Positions 45,701 through 60,700 are shown, counted from the stretch's first letter. The stretch is 64,000 nt of DNA from Pomacea canaliculata (GCF_003073045.1 NC_037598.1:14732486-14796485), one strand, 5' to 3'. Made by a program: numbers and translations. Notes: generated by a model from the sequence alone, not told the origin.

Positions 45701-48700
45701 AGTATCTGGTATAACTCATGACATGAACAACTCACAGCTTACTTCCTCAAGAGCTATAGCATTATGAGATTTTTTACCCTTTTTAATTTAACATTTCTTT
45801 TTATCATTTTAACATTTTATATATGGTGTGAGTTTTTGGGGTGTATGTGCATGCATGCATGCCTGTGTGTGCATGTGCTTGTGTTTTTATGCATCTGTGA
45901 ATGCACATGCATTTGAGAGACTACATGTTTACATTTCTGTGATAATGTGCATATGTTTGCAAGCCTAAAGCTAGCATAAAGAAACAAAAGATTGTTTTTC
46001 GAATGCATATATACATTAATGTTACAAATGTTCTGTTGCATTGTATTTCCCAGAGAAACCAACAATTCTTTTTCTGTTTTTGCAGGAAGGTTTTTTATGC
46101 CCAATGTGCAAAATATCTTTGGGATCCCCAGAAGATCTTCAGACTCATTATGCCAATTGCTCTATGCAGACTTCATTTGAAAGGTGATTACCTCAGAAGA
46201 TCTACTACCAGAACTTAATGAGTTTATAAAAGTTTAATGACACCTTTAACCAGACAGTGCTTTTGCTGTTATGGGGATGTCTAATGTGCTTGTGAAAGCT
46301 GTGCGCATTTATATAACTTGTTGTAAAGTTTATAGTTTTGTAAATTTGAAAGCAACAATGGTTCAGCTTTTACTAATTTGCAACAAGCTTTTACTGATTC
46401 AGTTCAAGTTTTAAATACATTTTATTTTGGGGATACACATGAAACATGGTGATGATGAACTTTCTTACATTTCTAACGTAAATGGTCTCTTCTAGATACC
46501 ATCATAAATATTCAAGAAGCATGTAACAGCTTCATTTTGAACATCCTCATCAAATACTAAATTTTATTCTTTATCACATCTTTGTGTATTATTGTGTCAC
46601 TGCATGAGAAAATTTGGGAACATGAAGACACAGTACTAGGCTATCTTTGATGTCATCATAAAAAAGTTGAAAGTAGTTTCTCTCTTGAACCTAATAAAAT
46701 TTGCATGTAGCCAAATTGAGGTGAAAGTTGATAAGACAAGTTGTCCTTTATGCAAGTGTCTTATGTGCCAAACATTTGTGAAGATGATAGGTGTATGATG
46801 CTAGAGTACCAAAATGCAGCGGTTTCCTCACCTTATCAGGCCAAAATGTTGTGTTAATATACTTCTTTTTTTACCAGAGGACCTGACTATGAGTAATTGT
46901 AGCCCTTAATCCCCTGATAGTCAGGTCATCTAGTAAGTATCAAAGAAAGACAATTTACATCTAAAATTTCATTTCTTCTTTAACTTTACCAGACAACCCA
47001 GCAGTTAGCAGTTGTAGCACTTAATCTCCTTGTCAGGATTAAAAAAAAGGACAATTTAATGTTTTGGCTGAAAGCAACTTTGAAATTTGTGCCTGGTGGC
47101 CCAAAGATCCACTCATTTTGATGATAGCTACATTGTGAAGTATGAGCTGAATGTTAGTGTTTTGAAGCCTGTAATGTTAATATTTCTATGCACATGTTAC
47201 TCTAGTAATGGCTGATTTGGCCAAAATGTTGCATTATTTTCAGTACCAACAGCAATGCCCTTGGAAGCAGTGTGAGTGAGGTAAGATGTTGCTACTAGTT
47301 ATCGTTAGAGAAATGGGAGAGATAACAAGTGAGGGAGACTGGGTAATATAATGAGTTCATAGCAACAGGTGATGGAGAATATACAATTGTAGGATCACAA
47401 CAGAAACAAAATAGAAATTTCCTTAATAAAGTGATGTGGCCATGATCCTGTCCTCCAGTTGCCATAGCACTGGAAAAACTTGGACTTCTCACAGAAGTTG
47501 AATTACAAAGAAGTAGCTTGACCGTTATTTATTATTTTCTATTATTTGGCTTTTACAATATCGAACAAATAAAGTCTGGTTGATTTTTTGCTGGGTTTGT
47601 ATGACATTATTTTAAATCTTCAGAAAATGTTTAAGACATTGATTTGGGTATTAAGAGATATTTTTTTTTTGCGCTCTTTACAGTCAAATGCAGAGCTAGA
47701 ACTGCTGCAGCAGCAGTTAAGGGGATCGGAAGAGAGTCGGACTTTGTGTAAGTGTTTTGAAATGAGATTCCAGGATGAATATGTATACCTTAGGTGTTTG
47801 ATTTATAGTTTTTAATCATATTTTATAATAAAGAGAAATATTTAAATATCTTTTTTCTCTTTAAATAAGAGATTTTTTTTCTTTAAATATGGGATGTTTT
47901 TTTCCCTTTAAATAGGGGACAGTTTTTCTACAGTTTGTCTAAATTGGCATGGTTGTTCCTTTTCTTCCATTTTTTCTCCCTCATAGCAATCATAGCAATC
48001 ACATTTTATCAGGGCTGTTGAGTGAAAATGATTGACAATGTTTCTAGTTTGTCTTCTGTGGCACCATTGTCAAAGACATTTGTTATCATGATTTGATTTT
48101 CTTTTTTATTTCCTTAGTGGTTGTTTCTTTCCTGTAAGCATGAGGGTTATAATTGCTGTTAGAAGGTGCAAGCTTACCTGAGCTTGATATTTTGAGCTCA
48201 AGTATCATTTGAAACAGAGTCAGGATGATGTTTTAAGACTGCGAAAATATTTTGGGACAGTGACTTCGGAAGTGTACCATTTGCAAAACCAAGTGTCAGT
48301 ACTTGGGGAAGAAAACAAAAAACTGAAGAAAGACAAAGAGAACATCGAACAGAAAACAGCCAAACTGGTTGGTACAAGAGTTGTAATGCTTATCACATAG
48401 TATTACTCTGTACAAAAGTTTTAATGTTTAGTGATAGTCCATAAACAGCTTGAGTTTTTCTTCACGTTGTGTCATTCTTCTGTTTGGTACTTTTAGTATA
48501 TATGTTTGTGCAGGTGTGGGAGGGGAAGGGTGAGGCAGCTAGACAGGAGTGAGGAACAGACTACAAGTGTATTACACAACTTTTAAACTTTTCTCAAAAA
48601 CAATGGCCATGGATTGAGCAAGAGGCTTATATAATTCATGTGTGATAATTTCTTTTACTATTTATACCTGAAAAATATTCTTGTCTCATGAAGATGTTGA

Positions 48701-51700
48701 ATATTTATAGGCTGGAGAGATGGCAAAGGTAAAAGCAAAGGCTGATGAAAGTGAAGGTGAAAAAGCAGCGCTGCAGGACCATATCAAGACCCTGAAGGTA
48801 AGGTTCAGAGTGAACTAGCAAGCTGAACTTTTACATTATATCTTCCTCCTAGAAAGATATCAGGCATTTTCAACTCCAGAGGTTTATTTCATCTTGTGGA
48901 TATTTTCTAGATTTGTTTTCTCGCTAATGATGGTCCTTTAACAGATATGTCCCTTCTTCATGCTTTAAATATTTATGCATGTATATGTGTATATGCTTGT
49001 ATTGTATGCATATGTGTATATTTGTATATTGTACGCATGCCTATATTTCACAGCAACAACTGGATGATAAAGACCTGTTAATTCGTAATATGGAGACACA
49101 GTTGTCCCAAAGGTAAAATCATTTTTTATGGGTTTTTGTTAATAATTAGCTAAATTAATTAAAACATGCAAGTTGTTATAGATTACATGGCTTTTATGAA
49201 AGCTGTTTTGTTTGCTGCTTGCTCATTTTTTTTTTAGCAGATAATTCACCTAAAACATTAAGTAAGATTTGTTATGCTTTGCGCTTGTTATCTAATGATT
49301 GCTTATATTCAAGTAAAAGGTTAACGAAACAATTTTAATAAAAAGGAACAATAAAAGATGAATCAGATTCATATCCACGCTCACATACACTGATAATCAC
49401 ATGTCTAAGATCATATATGCATGTAGTTATGTGTCTATTCTTGCATTCATTTATAGTCACATGCATGCAAAATACAAACATATTAAAACCAATAAGGTGT
49501 TCATGAAAAAAAATGTGGATATACACAGAAAATAGACAAACATCACTTAATTTTATTCTCACAGAGATGTTTGATAACAGATCTTCAACAGTCACAAGAG
49601 CCACTAGCACAGGAATGCACATGTGCCGTTAATATCCTGCATGCTAAATTTTGATACATTCACTTAATGGATATTAAATGTACCTAGTTGCCATAGCATA
49701 CATTATTACAGTATATGGATTTTTGGGGGAAAATACTGATACAATCCATGCTATGCAGTCCGCCGTGGAAGTGTTTGTTTCCCAGGTACGAAAGACAATT
49801 GAGGGAACACAGGCAGAGTGATGAAGGAAGAAGGTGCTACTCTCCTTTAGAATTTTTTTATTTCTGGAATTTATAGCTCCTTCATTTAGTGGTCATGGCT
49901 ACAACACAGAAAATGTATGAATGACAAAGAAGGGTGAGGGGGTTATGAAAAGAATAACATTTTCTTTTCATGACAAAGGTTTCTGAGATTCTGACTCATA
50001 ATAACAAAACTGGCCTTCATCCCACCATTGACAGATAGCAGGTCATGCTGATTACAGACCAAATAAGTAGAAGCTTGTTGTTTACCTTGCAAGCAGACCA
50101 GTAATTTCTTGCGTGTGGGTATAAACGTTTGTCGAGAAAGAAATTAATGTTACCATGTTGTTTTTCCTCTATCTCTTTTAGTCCTATAGGGTTATATCCA
50201 CTGTGTTCTCCCTGCCTTAATCTTTTATAAATGTATTGATCTGTCTTTATTCAGTTTTCATTTTAAAGGCTTTGAATTACATAATAACTATTTGTATCAT
50301 AATGGCTGTGTAGAATGTCGCATTGAATGCAGAACCCTTAAATGACAGTAATGCTTAAAACAACTGGAATACCAACAAGAACGTAGAAATCTTAGAGGTG
50401 ATGTTTCTGCAGAGGTTTGTGGAGTTTAGTAATTGTAATTCCCTTCCTAATCCTCAATCAGTTTCACTGGAGCATTACTAGTAGTAGTTGCACGGAAACT
50501 TCTGGACTTTTCTAGACAGAGCGGCTCCTTCTTCCTTCTATCTCATGTTTGTGTTGGCTGTGATCAGTGAAACTGTAGTTTGAAATTGCACATGAATGTC
50601 CAGTCACATACGAGATAAACTAAAATCCGCCCTAAGGACCTTTTATTAAACATGGTAAAGTCCCTGTTAGACGCTATATTTCCAGTTGCAGTGAGACAAG
50701 AAAACCTTCTTCCTTTGACTACTGCTCTGTTGCCCCTAAATTGTCATTATTGTTGTTGTGGAACACAAGAGCAACATAGAGTGATGTGAAATTCATACAG
50801 CATTTTCTTCTGCCAAATAAATGTGAATTGTAATAGTTAACACTTTTGAATCAGCCATTTCTTTTTCGTGCTTTACCAGATGACATGACTATATGAAGAT
50901 CAGTCTCTAGCTACCTCAGATTCAACACGGTGGGACACAATAAAGCTCAGCCCTCTACAGAACCCCCAACCTAGGTGCAAATTGGAGAGTCTCAACCACC
51001 CTGGTGTTGCAGCTGCCTTTCGCTTCAAAGTAGGCGGCAGGTTCTCTGCCCTGGGCCTGAAATTTCATCGCGCCGCGAGGGCTTTTAGGGGCCATCAAAG
51101 GTTCACCCAGCCTTTATGTGCATCAGAGGTGGAGTAGTGTGTCAAGTTTCGGCTGCTCTAGTGGGCGATTCCACCTGTAAGTGTAGAGACAGCCCTCCCT
51201 GCCTCTAACTCGCGTGAGGCTCACTCAAGATGGCTGCGGCATACTTGACGCTGTATGAAGCGCAAAGAAATCTTTGCAGAGACAGATGACATGACAGCTA
51301 GCTCCCTGCAGACACAGACTGCTGACTCAGTCCAGGTGAAAACTGGAGTAGAGCGCTCACTGACATGTCGGGTGGGGGCTGAGCTTTGTTGCATACTACC
51401 CTGTTGCATGATTTGGACAGCTGGATTTGAGGCAGCTAAAGGATCTCCATATAGTCATGTCATCTGGTAAGTACTCGAAGAAAGAAATTTTACCACCAAA
51501 ACTTGTATTTTTTGCAGTGCTTTAAACTGTATAGCTTCTTTGCTTAAGTACATTAATCTAAATGTGTCAGTTTTCTTTGAGCTCAGTTGTAATAGAGTTT
51601 GTAGCAGAAAAGCACTTTCCCTTTGGTTGATTTATGTTTTAAGTCAACGTTTACTGTACACATGCTGTCTTATGCATGCATTAGCAGGGCTTCTGCTAAG

Positions 51701-54700
51701 GCTAAATTCTTGGGTCCCAGGGACCCCTTCAGATTTTTAAGGGGTCCCTGTTCTTTGCTTTGAAGGACCCCATTGAGCGAAATTGATGGTCCTCCGAACT
51801 TTTAATGTGTACTGTACGCAATTTTTTTGCGTTAGCAGAAGCCCTGCATTAGCACAATTTTAGTCCTATTTTCAGTCCTGGTATGCTAAGTGGAGTAGGG
51901 TCTTTTTTACCGAGATATATGTGTGTGACAGATTTTTTTGAAGATGAAAGTCTTATCTCAGCATCCATTCTTTATTTCTTCATATATTGACTTAAATAGT
52001 TTATATCCAACATTAAAAGAAAAAAAAACCCAGTGAAAGCAGCAAGATTACCTTTTGTGTGTGTTCTAAAATGTTCTTGTTTGACTGATTTTGTGTTAGA
52101 GATGTTTTAAGGTTGAGCAAAGATGTTCACCAGTTTTGTAATAATTTAACGTATATTGAGACCTTGCTTATTTGTGGAAGCCAGTAAGAAGGGTAAGACA
52201 TGCATATCAATGAATTTTGTTCTCTCTGTAGTGAAGAAGCAAGTAAAAAAAAGTAAGATGGCACATTTTTTGGTTTTCTTGCATTCCTTGTCTGCAAGTT
52301 TTTTCCTTCCTTGCGGTACATGTATTCTATATGTAGTGCAGACAGTGGATGAATTTTAGCTTCACTGTTTCATGCCCCTACCTCCGCACCCCCTATGCCT
52401 GACACTTCCCATATCCATGTTTTATCCTAACATTTAGTTGGATGGATTTATGTGGAATGCTTATGCATGGTAAATGCATAAAGTAAATTTCTTGGGTTTT
52501 TTGTGTGTGTGGAGATGGGATGTCTTTATTATCTTGTGTTCTAGAATTTTGGTGGGGAGTTATCTTCTGAACTTTTGCGACCATTCATTAATCAGTCTGA
52601 TAGTGGGCTTGACAATGAAGGGTATTGTATCGACTGTGTCAGAACCATTGCAGTTGTCTGCAGCAATGGCATCACGTGAAGTATTTGAAAATGTTGAAGT
52701 TTTTTGCTCTCTGCCATCCTGTTCTTTTTTGTTCTCAACATTTTGATGCATTTAGAAATAACATTTGTTAAAATGTGGTGGGATAATGGCAGGGATAAAA
52801 TAGCTTACCTGGAAGTAGTTGTATCTTGTTAACAGTTTATATGTGTCCTAGTCTTGCCATTTAAGCATTTTAGCTCTCAAGATTTTTCTGTTACATTTTG
52901 TTGGTTTGTTTTGATGATAGTGCTTAGCAGCAAACAAAAGCTGAAGATAGATAAACGATGTACTTGCTGCAAACAGGAAATGCCTTTTGGATGTTTACTG
53001 TCTATAACTGTAATCCTTGGGAAAAGCGTTGTTAGACAACAGACTCAAGCAGGAGAAACTACCTTCTATGGTCCAGCTTGTACAGGGTTAATTTGACCGA
53101 CACTCATATATTGCACAAATATGCACATGCAGGAATATAAAATCATTTAATGCTCTTGATGTTTATTGAATAAATTAAGTATAATTTTGTATTGTAACTA
53201 CACTGGCAGTCTATATTGTAACAAGACTGGTAGTAAATTATTTGCTGAATTCTAAAAGTTGTAAGAGCATCTATGTTAGAAGCATCTGCAAGTGATCGTG
53301 CATGAAGCAGCAAGCAGGCAGTTACAGTGACGGTTACAAGCCAGGTAGTTTCCTTGTGGATAGCTGTGGTACTAACTTTTGAGAATCAGACTTTTGTAAC
53401 TAAGACCAATGTTTTGGCCAGACTACACCACAAGCTGCCGCAAGCACATGCAAGAGAGGGTATATTTTCTGAACTTACTGTTTCTGTATGAATTGTAGTG
53501 AGCTGTTGTTTGATGTTTGATGATTGTGTTGGATAGTGTAGATATATTAATAATAGTCTAGATACATTTTAGTATTGTGTGTGAGTGGTAGTAATGAATA
53601 ACTTTGTTGTTCTCTGATGACTCATTGCATTGCCATCTTCATTTTTCGAAATAAGAGCACATATCATGGTTCAGTCCACTTAACAATTATTACTTATTAG
53701 TTTTAAAAGATGTTCTGTGAAGTGTCAACGGTCAGCCATTAGTTTGAAAACAGGTATTCTTTTTACCTCTGTATAGATACATCAAGTGTTACATAAGTCT
53801 CTGAGTTGATGTGAAGCATTATTTCAGTAAGTGTGTTAAAATTGTTTACTTAGCTGGAGTGCATATAAAAGGTGGACTATAGTGAAAAATATTTGTGCAC
53901 ACATATTCTTGTCGGATCTCTGCACACAGATAAATGCACATACATATCAGAGGGCTTATGTCATCTTTTGGCTTCTCTCTCCCTTATAATTCCATTTAGT
54001 TTCATAAACAACATATTTTAATTTATAAATTTATATAGATATATGCACACACACAGCTTCCCCCACCCCCACCTCCACCACACCCAACCACACTCTCTCC
54101 ACTCACTTTAAGACTTGAATTATCCTCTTTCGTGTGTGTCATTATTTAAAGATTTTTTAACTACTGCTTTGTCTGTTCATACAGTCTTCCAGTTTTGTTT
54201 AATTATGGTGTGTTGCTTTTGTGCCTGCTCCAAACTGAGTCTTCCTATCATCGTCTTCATTAAGCTTCGTCTGACCTTTTACCATACTTTTATTTTGGCT
54301 ACCACAAATATATCTCTTATATTTTTAGCCAAAATTTATTAATGATTACTCATCCACAAGCATCTGCTTGTAATTAGAAATAGCCTACTTAATCTCAGGT
54401 CTTTTTTCCCCCAGTAAAAAATTTTTCTTTAAATCAATAAATCCAGATTAAAGGTACATGTTTGTAAGTACTTGCTAAAATATTTATAGAGCTTTTCATT
54501 TTTAATTTGTAGTGATTATAATTTCTTTGATGAAACAACATTAGAATGAGCATTTCATTTGGTATGGAAGGAAAATAAAAACTGCAATTTAATGTTGATT
54601 CCTCTAACTCTTGATTCTGCTTCAGGGATAGGGATGAAGACTGTGAGTTATTTACTGGGGATTTAATACTTGCTGATAATAAGACTAGCATCTTGATGAG

Positions 54701-57700
54701 GCATGCACACACACGAATGCACAAAACTATAACCAAACATGCAAACACATTGAACCTCAGCAGTTACATTGTTTTTTTTTTATGTTAAAATGCCTGTTAA
54801 AAAAACATTTTTTAAGAGTTGATGTTTTAAATTTTTCCATGAATCCATAATGCAGTTAGTCTTAGTAAGACCTTACCTGTAGTAAATCGTCATTGTGTAG
54901 GACGCAACCTACTCTTTCATCTTCCTTGCTCTCAGAGAATAAAATATGATTGCTGGAAAAAGACTATTTCTTTTTTCAAATGTTGTTGGGAATAAAGCAG
55001 CCCTAACCTGTTATACTTTGTAGATAATATGACTTGCTTTTGACAAAGGATCAGGAGATACCTTACTTGAACTGGGTGCTTTTATGGCATACACACTAGA
55101 GAAAACTTCAAAACACGAATAACATATCTAAACAGGTCCCTTCTTTTTTATTGTTAAACCTATGTCCTCTGGTAATCCACCTTTCTCTAAGGATTTAATG
55201 AACATGTCTATGAACCAGTAATTTTTTTTTTGACAACTTCAGCATGACATTCATGTGATGGTATTCGGAGGTAATAGTTAAGGGTTTTTGGGGGTTGTTT
55301 TGGGTTTTTTTTTTTGCTGCTGCTGCTGTTAGTTGAGCAAACGTTATCTATCCTGCTTCAACAAATTCGTGAAAATTAGTAGGCTAATAAGTCTAGTTCA
55401 TTTTGATGAACTCAAAGTTTTAAGAAGTAATAAATTATGGGAAGGCACTCATCCCTTTGTTGATAAGAGATCCTGCAGTTGAATAATGTACATAGTGGTT
55501 TTGCTGCAGACTGGTGATCATAGGCGTAAACAAAAGTGAAAATGCTATAAATTTGATGCAGACCTGGGATGGATGATGTCCTGGTGCTCAAGCAGGAGCT
55601 GGTACAAGTGCAGACCCTGATGGACAAAATGACCCAAGAGAGAGAGCGGGAAAAGGATGTGTTGGAAGTAGAGAACAAGCAGCTGCTAAAGACACTAGCA
55701 GAGTAAGCTGAATTTTTTTTTTTTAAACTATCATGCAAGACATGTGATATGTGTTCAGAGTAATACAGAACATATGTTCTTGAGATTGCAAGTAATGTAT
55801 CTTACATAATCAGCAAAACACAGCCAAAGCAAATATTTGAATGTGAAAGCAGAACATGCATGCTAGGAGAAAGCAAACAGTGCAGAACAACTTTGCCCAA
55901 CTTACAGTTAAAGATGTGAAAATTTGATCATGTCTGCCCCAAACTTAAGCAGCTACACTAGCTGCCAATTAAACTGGTAAAGGCTGGTATAGGCTGATCA
56001 TCGTAGCATGTTGATATTTCAGAGGATTGCTACTTCTAAATCATTTTTCACTGTTGTATGACAATATGCACTCTGTCTTCATTGAGTACGAGGCTCCTTG
56101 TAATCCCTAAAGGGAAATTGAAAGGTTTTGGCTCAGAAGCTTCCGTTGTGCAGTTCTGATGGTTTAGTCAGATCTAAAAATGTTTGGACCTTTGGGTAGT
56201 TTGAGTGGAATGTGAAAAACATACTTGTTTGGTTATACTGATAACTCATTGGTGGGTCTACACGTATTGCAGAGTGTGTGTGCTTGTGTGTTAGTGCATA
56301 TGTGGAGTCTTCAGAAGAGTGAACGGAGCATAACTGAACTTAAGACAATGAGTCGCTTAATCATGTTGTGTTGTGTTTTTCATTATTATTTCATGTTTTT
56401 AATAGAATCTGAGAAATGTGTTTCACGTGTCCAACAGAATGCAAGTGAGGGTTAGAGAACTTGAAGCTCAGGTGGCCCAGTCACCCAAAATTGAAGAGGT
56501 CCAAAGGTTTGTGAAATAAATGCATTGGCAGCAACATTTGTTTCATATTATTTTACCATAAGTTTGATTATTTTATTGAGACAACAGTGAGCTAGTGACT
56601 CGGAAAATAAATTGGTAAAATGTGTGTTCTTTAAAATCTGCATTATGATGTGGAATGTATCTGTGGGAAATCCCTCTAGCTATCCAGTCATGCATGTTGG
56701 TTTTATTGACATCTCTTCTTTTTCTAGATTTATTCTCCTTTTACTTTTTTTTCCTGTTGTTCTTTATCTCTGTCTCCATCTTTATCTCTGTCTCTATCTT
56801 TATCTAACCCTAGACTTGCACATCTGGATTTATATATGGAGGCGCATTTGAACATGAACCAGTTTATGCACATGCAGTCATTTCTGTAGATTGCAGGCTG
56901 CTCTGAGTGAAACAGCATCAGGTTCTAGTAGTCTGGAAGCAAGTTTGCAGCAGAAGGAAGAAGAGATACAGAATATAACAGAAGAAAGAGACATGGTCAG
57001 CATTTCAGTGTGAAGCATTATTTCTCGTCCTGTTAGCTGTGGTGCTAGATTTATTTTTGTCTTCTTTTAAAGCATTTTTTATGCTCTTGTATGTACAGTG
57101 AAACCTCTTTATTAAGACCTTCTAAATTATGACCCCCTCTTTGATATGATTCAAACATTTTTCACAGACGTATTTTGCTATAAAAACTTAATTTCTATTA
57201 CGATTACCTCTCCAACGTGACTTACAACCAACAGTTTGTGCTTTATTATTATATTATTTTCTTGCAGAAATCACATGCTGGAAAAAAATTAAGTACATTT
57301 TAAAATGGGCTGCTTCTTTCTTTCCCTATATTATTACTTTCAGCAGAAATAATGAAAAATAAATTAAGTACATTTTAAAAAAGACTTTGTTTAGTGGGTC
57401 ATTTCAACGTAAAACCATGTTGCCCTAGCCCTATCAACCATCCTGAGTGGAATCAACCTTGCCATAACCATGTCGTCACACATAAGACTACATCAACCCA
57501 AGCCTTAAAGATGAATTATCACTGATGACACACAGAGAACAAAGTTCCCAGTGGTGCATAAACACGATTTTCAATTTTTTTTAAAAAAAGCTTGTTTTAT
57601 TCTTTAGTTTGGGGTTGATTGTGCAGACAATTGGTTAACATCAAACAGATCTCACCACTCAGGCATTCATTTAGCCTGGGCCTAGGTTGATTTGACTTTT

Positions 57701-60700
57701 GGTGTTGGAACGATGTGGTCTTAGATGGGATGATATGGTCATGACAGGTTGATTCAACTCAAGTGGGAGTCAATAAGGCTGGGATGATATGGTTTTGGGT
57801 TGAAATGGCTGACCTCCTTTCATTGTTTTCTCTTTATGTACAAGCACACATCAGTCGATTATGCTTTATTCCTTTGTAAAAGTCACGTATTTATAAAAAT
57901 AGCATTCTTGTGACCAACTGTTTGTGCTCAGTTGCAACATTTTGTAGAAAATGCTTTTTAAAAAATACATTCTGTGCAGTTTAAGAGAGCATCTTTGTCT
58001 ATCACAGTACATGTGTATTGATCAACTGCTCTTACCTGGAGAATTAGTTCCCCTATAAATTCTCAGTCAAGACCAACAGCAACAGGAATAAGCAAGCATA
58101 ACCAAGCAAAAGTGAAAACAACAAACAATAGCATTATGTTATGGTTTTAAGAGTTTTATTTTCAAAAATTAAATGAATTATGGGTGTTTGAAATCATGGT
58201 TTGTGGAATGAAAGTAGGCTGGTCAATTTTTCTCCTAAGACTCTTCTCACATGTGACATTTTGGTGGACTTAGCAAGTCTTTATAAGGAGGTTTTACTGT
58301 ACAAGATTTGCTTATCAGCATGGCTGATCTTTTGAAAATTGCTTAGGTTTACATGAATATAATTAAAATAAATTTAATCTTTTATGTTTGCTTCTCTGGA
58401 GTTTATATTTTACAGCTTGAGCTTGAACTTCATTGTTGAGCAAAGAAATATGAAACTTTGTTAATTGGAAAGTTAAAGTTGCTTCTTGTGGAAAATATCT
58501 TTTACTTATCACAGTTGAAGAAGCAGCTGGAGAACCTGCAAGCGTCTGCAGGAGACAGTCAGTCCGCATTTACCCGCTTGCAGCAGGAGTATGTGGCACT
58601 TGATGAGGAGCGACGAAACCTCCAGAACACTCTTCACTCTGAGCAAGACAGACGACAACAACTTGCTGATGATCTAGCTAAGGCAAGCCATTTGCTAATT
58701 AGTGAAAGAAGAAGTGAAGACAGATTGGTGAAGCTTTTCTAAAAATTTCATATGAATTGACATAGATAATTGTTTTATACAAGAACAACTGCATATGCTT
58801 GCTTGTGTGTGTTTGACATAGTGTATATATCAAAATTAGTTCTTCAGTTCTTTTTAAATATTTTGTTAAGTTTGATATCTGAGCATATTCAACATAATGC
58901 TAATATTATTAGGTGCAAGAAAAACTTGAACACGCTCAGAAAACTTTGCAAGAAAAGAATGGACAAATGCTGCAGCTACAGATGTCACTGGATGAGAAGG
59001 AGGCTGACCTTCTCAAGGCAGAAGACAAAATCGAACAAAAATCAGCTGAGCTGGCCAGCTACAGACAGATTTGGATGCTGTATGTCTTTTTGTGTTAAAA
59101 TTTCATTTTTGTGACCCACACATCTTAGATCTTATTTGTTTCTCTCCCAGAAGCTTAGAAACTAGCACAGAGCTATGTTTTGTCTGTGACATTCTGCAGT
59201 TTTAATCTCTTTCTGTTATTATGAAATTTGGTCAAGAAAATGGAGCACCATTGAAAAACTTTGTTGTCATGCTCATGTGAAATTATGCAGACAAAATCTG
59301 CCATGAAGGAGAAGCTTGGTGCCCTGGAAAGCTACAGAAAAACTTTGGAGAGTCTCGAACAGAGTCTCAGCAACAGATGGAGCTTAGAGACCAGGAGCTT
59401 ACTCAACTTAAAGTAGACTTTGAGAAGGTACATTCTTAAAAATGGAATATGTAGGGGAATGGAGAGAGAGTGTGTGGTGGCATTACTAGAGGCATGGAGG
59501 TGGGGGATGGTGGTGTCAGTTTTGGTTAGATTTTATTTTTCATTCATTTGGTGCTTTATATTGAGCTTAATTTTTATGTATTATAAGAATATTACAAAAT
59601 ATTATTTTGAATATTATTATTAATTGCAATAAACTTTCTCCTTGGATGTATTTGTCTTTTTCGTGTATTTTTTTGATTTGCTTTTGATGAACAAATTTAA
59701 TTCACTTGGAAAGATCATTTAACAATGCCCATTTAATTGTTGTATTCCTCTTCAACGTAAAGAAAACAGCTCTAGTGTTGCCAAATCAGTATTAAAGTGA
59801 TTGCTGCTCTTCAGAATCTTATTCTCTTCTGTTTCAACTTTTGATCTGTTGTATCTCTTGATTGAATATTTAAATTAAAATCAGTAGACCCCATCTTAGA
59901 GTTAAGTATGCTGACTTCAATCTAGCTTATTACAGTTTTCCTTGTGTTGTAGGTACAAGCATTACTGGAGACAAAAGAAAGCCAGATCAATGACCTTGAA
60001 CATCAGATCACTATCCTCATCAGACAGACAGAAGAAGAGGTCAGTTCTTTTAAAGAACTAGAGGGGAGCAAATTTTTTTTTAATGATTAGTTAAAACCTA
60101 CACACATCACAATGCACAAAAGAGTTTAACACAGGCATCAGGATTGTGCAAGAATACTTTTATGCTGTGATGGCCTTAGCCAGTGGAAGAGGTGAAATCA
60201 TATATTAGATATCAGTGTACAAAGGTCATGATTTTGTCCTCTTTCTGTGCATGGTGATGTTTGTGTATCTCGAGAACAGAAGTGAAGCGTTCACCCAGAT
60301 ATGGTGAAATAGAGCTTTACCTAAACAGTAAGAAAAAAAAACTGAACACATTAGTCCTTTAATACTCTGATCAAGGTGTCAAGGTTATTTGTCTAGTTTT
60401 TAAAGGTTACGGTCAAGTTTTCAAACATCAAGTTGGTATTGTAAATGAAACTCCTCTCAGAAAAAGGGCTCTATATATATATATTGAGAGAGAGCATACA
60501 TTTGTAAAGAATGCTTTTAACTCTTGCTGTACAATTCGCATCTGTCAATATGTCCATATTGAATAAGCTAATATATATATATAGTGCCTCCAGTATATTT
60601 TCCCTACCTTTACTTTGTCTAGAAATATATTGGAGCTTATCTGCGTTGTTGATTTAAAACTAGTAAATTTTGTGATGTACAACGAATTCACTTTAAACAT

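Larger units (their letters stand above)
49113..55561 (+). other. 6.4 kb intron of EEA1
   Basis: The largest EEA1 intron here. The codon split across it (AG then A) gives the Arg of the conserved RPG motif, so no exon is missing inside. It holds two MITEs (50857-51488 and 51685-51846) and otherwise AT-rich DNA with no supported gene. Confidence 0.7.
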
